Source: an uncultured Acidimicrobiales bacterium
GTDB taxonomy: Bacteria; Actinomycetota; Acidimicrobiia; Acidimicrobiales; SZUA-35
NCBI GenBank assembly: GCA_937922045.1
Contig: CAKZXA010000104.1
Location: 1-35,620, forward strand
Direction: 5' to 3'
DNA: 35,620 nucleotides
Shown here: in pieces, positions 31,539-35,620 of the stretch
How positions within the stretch are numbered: position 1 is the stretch's first letter
Layout of the letters: each line of letters opens with the position of its first letter
The notes under the pieces: generated by a model
Seen by the model: only the letters and a program-made list of their open reading frames with translations
Database searches by the model: none
Told to the model about the DNA's origin: nothing
Translations under genes and position numbers: made by a program

Positions 31539-32036
31539 CTAGCTAGCGTCTTCTGCCGCATCGGGTCCTGCTTCGGCCGCACGTTTAAGGCTGGCGAGCG
31601 TGTCGCTCAGCATCGACCGAGTGAACTCGATCCGCCCCTGTATCTGCTCGTCGGTGAAGGCCTGCATGGCAGGTGTCTTGTTGACGACCCACCAGCGCTC
31701 GGTCAGCGTGGTGCCGGAACCGTTCGGCTCCATCTCATAGCTCCACCAGGTGCAGTTCTCGGCCACACCGTTCACCACAAAGGTGAACGCTTGACCACGG
31801 CTGGCCTCGGCCACCTCGCAGCTGCGCTCCCACTGGCGTTCGCCCGATTGGTTTGTGCCTTCGAACCAATCGCCGACCTGGCCGCTGCCACCATCAAGCC
31901 AGCGACCACCGGTGGCCTCCGGGCTCCATTCGCCCATGCGGGTGATGTCGCTGAGGAGGTCGTAGACCGACTCGGGCGTGGCTTCAATCTCAATCGAGGC
32001 GTGCTCGGAGGCTATGGCATTTGGGGCTGGCTTCAT
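31539..32036 (-). CDS. SRPBCC-family protein
   Basis: A 165-residue START/Bet v1-like small-ligand-binding protein: SIEIEATPESVYDLLSDITRMGEWSPE at the start, a beta-sheet middle (ENCTWWSYEMEPNGSGTTLTERWWV) and a long C-terminal helix ending in an Ala/Glu/Asp tail. AAGGGAG precedes the ATG. It lies between a class II aldolase (10-nt gap) and an LLM oxidoreductase (2-nt gap), so it may bind a hydrophobic intermediate of the same pathway (inference). Confidence 0.88.
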   Translation of the reverse strand: MKPAPNAIASEHASIEIEATPESVYDLLSDITRMGEWSPEATGGRWLDGGSGQVGDWFEGTNQSGERQWERSCEVAEASRGQAFTFVVNGVAENCTWWSYEMEPNGSGTTLTERWWVVNKTPAMQAFTDEQIQGRIEFTRSMLSDTLASLKRAAEAGPDAAEDAS

Positions 32037-32046
32037 GGTGACTCCC

Positions 32047-32826
32047 TTAGTCGACGACGGTTAGATCGGGCACGTAGGTGCGTTGCAGCCAGTGAAAGAC
32101 TCGCCACGCCGCGGTCTCGACGGCCAGCGTTTCGGCTGCGATGCGGGCTGCGGCGTCGGAGATTGGCTTTGCCTCCGGCGCCTTCATATGCACCTCGGCC
32201 ACCCGTTCGGCCATAACAAACCATGCAACGGCGGCCTCGACTGTCTGGCCGACCGTGAGCATGCCGTGGTTGCGGAGTATCACGAGCTTGCGCTCGCCGA
32301 GCGCGGCGGCGATTCGCTTGCCGCCGTCGTAGGTCAACACCTCGACCTCTTCGTCGTCGAACATGGCCTGGTCGAACACGAAGGCGCATGATTCCTGGCT
32401 GATCGCCTGGAACGGACGAACATTGGCCGACCACGGCGTGCCGTACTGGGTGTGGGTATGGGCGGCGCTGATCACATCGTTGCGGGCGGCGTGAAGGGGG
32501 GCGTGGATGTTGTAGCCAGCGGTGTTTACTGCGCCAGTCGGGTTGCCGGTTTCGTCCTTGACCGAACCGTCGGGGCCGACCAGGACCAGGTCGCCTACGG
32601 TTGCGGCGTTGAACGGCACACCCCAGTCGAGCAGCCAGAAGTGGTCGGGAAACTCCGGGTCTCGGGCCGAGATATGGCCGTCGCCCAGGCTGCCCCAACG
32701 AGAGGCGCCGAAGATTCGATAACCGATAGCGCACATCCGTTTACGATGGGCCCGCTCGGCCTTGGTCGATCGTTCGGTGTCGTAGGGCTCAACCCCATCG
32801 AAGCTGGGATAGCGCGATTCTTCCAT
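32047..32826 (-). CDS. Class II aldolase/adducin-family protein
   Basis: Zinc-dependent aldolase-fold protein of 259 residues from ATG 32826 (GTG 32829 is directly before it). Metal histidines are seen in SAAHTHTQYGTPWS and in the ILRNHGMLTVG motif. GSLGDGHISARDPEFPDHFWLLDWGVPF matches the N-terminal substrate region of adducin-like members. C-terminal AAVAWFVMAERVAEVHMKA fits the oligomer helix. The substrate is unknown; relatives act on sugar phosphates or serve as decarboxylases. A TAGTCT six nt before the start suggests a leaderless transcript. First gene of the aldolase-SRPBCC-LLM operon. Confidence 0.9.
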   Translation of the reverse strand: MEESRYPSFDGVEPYDTERSTKAERAHRKRMCAIGYRIFGASRWGSLGDGHISARDPEFPDHFWLLDWGVPFNAATVGDLVLVGPDGSVKDETGNPTGAVNTAGYNIHAPLHAARNDVISAAHTHTQYGTPWSANVRPFQAISQESCAFVFDQAMFDDEEVEVLTYDGGKRIAAALGERKLVILRNHGMLTVGQTVEAAVAWFVMAERVAEVHMKAPEAKPISDAAARIAAETLAVETAAWRVFHWLQRTYVPDLTVVD

Positions 32827-32832
32827 CACCAG

Positions 32833-32838
32833 AGACTA
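32833..32838 (-). promoter_or_regulatory. Putative -10 for leaderless transcription of the aldolase operon
   Basis: TAGTCT on the minus strand, six nt before ATG 32826. The whole divergent gap is only about 65 bp. Confidence 0.4.
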
Positions 32839-32878
32839 GGCGCGCCGCGACGGTTCTGACGAGGCCAGCTGGCCCCGC

Positions 32879-32884
32879 TACGCT
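32879..32884 (+). promoter_or_regulatory. Putative -10 for leaderless transcription of the FAD-oxidoreductase gene
   Basis: TACGCT, seven nt before ATG 32892, with TCTGAC 18 bp further upstream as a weak -35. No ribosome binding site. Confidence 0.4.
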
Positions 32885-32891
32885 GCTCACC

Positions 32892-34469
32892 ATGGCTGAC
32901 GGAGCGTCCGACGTGATTGTGGTCGGTGCTGGTCACAATGGTCTGATCTGCGCCGCCTATCTGGCACGGGCCGGCATCGACACCACCGTCGTTGAGGCCC
33001 GATCCACGGTGGGGGGTTGCGCCTCGACCGTCGACGAACTCGGCGCTCGCTTCAACATCTGTAACTGTGACCACACGATGATCCGGGCCATGCCCATCAT
33101 CGATGAGCTCGACCTGGGATCCCACGGCCTCACCTATCTGGAATCGGATGCCAGCTTTGTCCACACCTTCCACGACGGTTCGCCGCCATGGCCGTTCTTC
33201 CACGAGCCCGAGCAGACCATCGCGGCCCTCGCCGCCCTCTACCCGTCGCAGGTGGCGGGGTACCGTCGCTACCTGGTCGACGCCATGCCGGTCGCCTCGT
33301 TGATGCTCGAGATGGCGGCAACCGTGCCTGGCTTCAGCGCCATGACTCGCACCGCCCTACGCTCCCGGCCGGTAGCGTGGCGGCGGCTGTTGGCTTGGTC
33401 GAAAGCCAGCTTGCTGGATGTCTTGGGTCACTACTTCGACGATTGGCGTCTGATCATGCCAGCGGTAACCACCGGCCCAACGGTGTGGGGGGTTCCACCC
33501 TCAACACCCGGCACCGGGCTGGCTGGGCTGCTCTACGCCACCAGGCACCTGGCCAAGACGGGCCGCCCGGCGGGAGGCAGCGGCATGCTGACCGACGCCG
33601 TCGCATCCACCTTTCGGGCCGCTGGTGGTCGTGTCGTCACCGATGCCCGCGTCGATCGGATCGTGCTGCGAGACGGGGTCACCTCCGGGGTGCGCCTTAC
33701 CGATGGACGCATGCTCAACGCACCGACCGTGGTGGCCGCCTGCGACCCGAAACGGGTCTTTGTCGACTGGCTCGACGAGGTGCCGTCGAAGGCTGCGGCA
33801 CTGGTTGAGTCGTGGCGAGCCAACGATCCGGGCGAAGGCTACGAGGCCAAGATCGACGCCGTACTCTCGCGGCCCCCTCACTACCTGGCCGCCGACGCCT
33901 TGAACCCCTGGCTCGAGGCCGACCAGGTGGCGACGGTGACCACCGCCGTTTCGCCGACGCTGGAGGGTTGCCGTGAGGCCCATGAGCTGCGACGCTCTGG
34001 CCTGGTTCATCCGACTCCGTCGATTCTCATGAACGTGCCCTCGGTGCTCGATCCGGCCATGCGATCGGTCGACGGCAACCACGTGCTCAGTCTCGAAGTG
34101 CTGTTCACCCCGTACTCGCATCCAGGGGGTTGGAAAACGTCGACTGAACCCCGGCGATGGCTCGACCTCTGGGGCTCGATGATCCAGGAGGATCTCGATG
34201 ACCTGGTGGTCGATTGGCGAGTGATGACGCCGGAAGACTACGACGAACAGTTCTCCATGCGACGAGGCCACACCCCCTCCTACGCCGGTTCGCCGTTGGC
34301 CGCTCTGTTCGGTCGCCAGCCTGAACTCACCCGCTACACCACACCGATCGATGGCCTCTACCTCTGTGGCGCCGGAACATTCCCGGGGGCAGGGGTCTTC
34401 GGTGCGTCGGGTCGGAACGCAGCCGCAACCGTTTCCCGCCACCTCGGAGGCGCGTCCCATGCCGCCTAG
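32892..34469 (+). CDS. NAD(P)/FAD-dependent oxidoreductase, phytoene-desaturase/PYROXD2-like
   Basis: A 525-residue flavoprotein. The FAD dinucleotide fold is at the N-terminus, DVIVVGAGHNGLICAAYLARAGIDTTVVEARSTVGGCAST (about 7-46). The middle has GGSGMLTDAVASTFRAAGGRVVTDARVDRIVLRDG. The C-terminal FAD motif is PIDGLYLCGAGTFPGAGVFGASGRNAAATV (about 487-516). The overall pattern is that of carotenoid-desaturase-like or PYROXD2-like proteins whose substrates are often unknown. No carotenoid genes are next to it. Its stop overlaps the following LLM gene, so they are co-translated. Confidence 0.92.
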   Translation: MADGASDVIVVGAGHNGLICAAYLARAGIDTTVVEARSTVGGCASTVDELGARFNICNCDHTMIRAMPIIDELDLGSHGLTYLESDASFVHTFHDGSPPWPFFHEPEQTIAALAALYPSQVAGYRRYLVDAMPVASLMLEMAATVPGFSAMTRTALRSRPVAWRRLLAWSKASLLDVLGHYFDDWRLIMPAVTTGPTVWGVPPSTPGTGLAGLLYATRHLAKTGRPAGGSGMLTDAVASTFRAAGGRVVTDARVDRIVLRDGVTSGVRLTDGRMLNAPTVVAACDPKRVFVDWLDEVPSKAAALVESWRANDPGEGYEAKIDAVLSRPPHYLAADALNPWLEADQVATVTTAVSPTLEGCREAHELRRSGLVHPTPSILMNVPSVLDPAMRSVDGNHVLSLEVLFTPYSHPGGWKTSTEPRRWLDLWGSMIQEDLDDLVVDWRVMTPEDYDEQFSMRRGHTPSYAGSPLAALFGRQPELTRYTTPIDGLYLCGAGTFPGAGVFGASGRNAAATVSRHLGGASHAA

Positions 34470-35451
34470 CGAAAGCTCCACCAGCAATCTCGCGGGCAAG
34501 ATGGCCATCAACATCATGCCCACAGGGCCGCTGGAAGAGATCGTAGCTCTGGCCCAGCTCGCCGAGCGTTTGGGGTACGAGCGATGCTGGGTCTACGACG
34601 AGGGTTTGCACACCCACGATGTCTACGTAACGCTCAGCGCTATCGCCGTGGCCACCGACCGGATCAAGCTTGGCCCCGGCATCACCAACCCCTTCGTGCG
34701 CCATCCGGGGGCGACAGCCACCGCACTAGCATCGCTCGATCAGCTCAGCGGGGGTCGGGCCTTCCTTGGTCTCGGCGCCGGTGGTTCGCTTACCCTAGGG
34801 CCGCTCGGTATTGAGCGAACCAAGCCGATCACCGCCATGGAAGAGATGGTCGACTGCCTGCGACGTTTGTTTGCAGGCGAAACGGTGACCCATAGCGGGC
34901 ACGCCTTCAGCTTTGATCGAGCGTCGCTTTCCTATGGTCGCAGCGACCTGGAAATCATGTTGGCGGGCCGAGGACCGCGAGTGAGCGCTCTCGGTGCTGA
35001 TGAGGCCGACGGCTTTGTGTTGAGCTACATCCATAAGGAACTACTGGCCGAGCACGCGGCCAGGCTTCGAGATAGAGCCGGTGATCGTCCATTCACCGTG
35101 ACCTATTCGACCAAGATCGTAACCACCGACGCTGAGGTCGTCGCGGCCCGTGAACAGCTAACGTTCCGTCTGGTCGACAGCCCTGGTGATCTGCGAGAAC
35201 GCATCGGGTTGACCGATGTCGTGGTCGATTCGATCCGCCAGGCGTTGGCCGAGGGTGGCCCGTCGAAGGCGGCAGCCTTCATCGATCCGGCGTGGGTCGA
35301 GCAGTTCGTCCTGGTCGGCAGTATTGAAGAATGTAGACGTGAGGTTGCCGAGCTGCTCACGCAGACCGGTATCGACCAGTTCCAATTGCCGGTTCATCCC
35401 GGCGCTGCTTCGGCTGGGCTGATCGAAGGTTTCGCCCCTGTTGAGACGTAA
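34459..35451 (+). CDS. LLM-class oxidoreductase, possibly F420-dependent (Mer-like)
   Basis: A 330-residue LLM enzyme. ATG 34459 is chosen because GGAGG (34446-34450) is 8 nt upstream; it overlaps the previous stop by 11 bp. Blocks: LAQLAERLGYERCWVYDEGLHTHDVYVTLSAIAVATDRIKLGPGITNPFVRHPGATA, LDQLSGGRAFLGLGAGG and FVLVGSIEECRREVAELLTQTGIDQFQLPVHPG. The pattern GxGITNPFxRHPxxTA resembles F420-dependent reductases of the Mer type; that cofactor is an inference. It differs clearly from the LLM protein at 30433-31536, so the two are not a recent duplication. Confidence 0.9.
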   Translation: MPPSESSTSNLAGKMAINIMPTGPLEEIVALAQLAERLGYERCWVYDEGLHTHDVYVTLSAIAVATDRIKLGPGITNPFVRHPGATATALASLDQLSGGRAFLGLGAGGSLTLGPLGIERTKPITAMEEMVDCLRRLFAGETVTHSGHAFSFDRASLSYGRSDLEIMLAGRGPRVSALGADEADGFVLSYIHKELLAEHAARLRDRAGDRPFTVTYSTKIVTTDAEVVAAREQLTFRLVDSPGDLRERIGLTDVVVDSIRQALAEGGPSKAAAFIDPAWVEQFVLVGSIEECRREVAELLTQTGIDQFQLPVHPGAASAGLIEGFAPVET

Positions 35452-35479
35452 GCGGGTGGGGGCGTCGAACGAGTTGGAT

Positions 35480-35620
35480 TCAGCCGCCTTGCCAACGCTT
35501 GACCGAGCCGATGTCGACGCCGAAGGTTTCGAGGGCGCGGCCAACGGAATGGTCGACCAGATCATCGATGGTGGCTGGTCGATTGTAGAACGCCGGGACC
35601 GGTGGGTAGATGACGGCACC
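35480..35620 (-). CDS. ubiX: UbiX-like flavin prenyltransferase (partial, C-terminal 46 residues)
   Basis: My minus-strand translation from the edge reads GAVIYPPVPAFYNRPATIDD and continues LVDHSVGRALETFGVD to TGA at 35480-35482. The pattern PPxPAFYxxPxTIxDLVDHxVGRxLxxFGxD is typical of the C-terminus of UbiX/Pad1 enzymes, which make the prenylated FMN cofactor for UbiD-type decarboxylases. The rest is outside the window. A UbiD partner may lie beyond the edge. Confidence 0.85.
   Translation of the reverse strand, partial: GAVIYPPVPAFYNRPATIDDLVDHSVGRALETFGVDIGSVKRWQGG

Noticed and set aside
33501-34523. Minus-strand open frame of 340 codons antisense to the FAD oxidoreductase
   Set aside because: The composition is rich in Arg, Gly and His without any motif, while the plus strand carries both FAD motifs.
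1-35620. tRNA genes, rRNA, CRISPR arrays, insertion sequences, attachment sites
   Set aside because: I looked for cloverleaf ends, regularly spaced repeats, transposase motifs and terminal inverted repeats by eye and saw none. A covariance-model scan could still find a small RNA.

Overview
The window looks like chromosomal DNA from a GC-rich actinobacterium. The ribosomal/rpoA gene order, a zinc-free S4, TANNNT-type -10 elements, probable leaderless mRNAs and luciferase-like (LLM) flavoenzymes all fit. The family make-up would suit class Acidimicrobiia, but that placement is an inference. No tRNA, rRNA, CRISPR array, transposase or phage gene was seen.

Layout. (1) 1-1547, minus strand: an OmpR-type response regulator and its HAMP-type histidine kinase, which is cut by the left edge. 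(2) 1909-6206, plus: the alpha operon infA-rpmJ-rpsM-rpsK-rpsD-rpoA-rplQ-truA. (3) 6261-10417: an accessory block between truA and rplM, with a TauD/gamma-butyrobetaine-hydroxylase-like dioxygenase, a probable Fe-S uracil-DNA-glycosylase-family protein, a TetR regulator divergent from a secreted SGNH hydrolase, and a DUF1971 cupin. (4) 10547-18831, plus: rplM-rpsI with a strong terminator, then glmM, a very large glmS-like gene, acpS, an unknown gene and nnr (NAD(P)HX repair). (5) 18817-22793, minus: a DUF1295 membrane protein, a PlsC-like acyltransferase, and a secreted LVIVD-repeat/PA-domain protein. (6) 23041-26645: pgeF, divergent from murL-murD2. (7) 26743-28578: a Tat-exported PhoX-family protein, convergent with an ABC-F ATPase (28629-30344). 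(8) 30433-35620: a redox/catabolic cluster with two LLM enzymes, SRPBCC, class II aldolase, a PYROXD2-like FAD enzyme and the C-terminal end of a UbiX-like flavin prenyltransferase at the right edge.

How the genes work together. Two parts of the window feed cell-wall precursor synthesis. GlmM and GlmS make glucosamine phosphates for UDP-GlcNAc. MurD2 and MurL form the alternative D-glutamate route: MurD2 ligates L-Glu to UDP-MurNAc-L-Ala and MurL then epimerises the terminal residue, which can replace glutamate racemase plus MurD. PgeF, which keeps wrong amino acids out of the stem peptide, is divergent from murL with start codons about 10 bp apart. This pgeF / murL-murD2 locus is the most interesting system in the window. 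Other points of note are the roughly 1146-residue GlmS with inserts and a C-terminal extension, a probable CTG start for infA, and a paired CTAAC-N3-GTTAG operator around the SGNH-hydrolase promoter.
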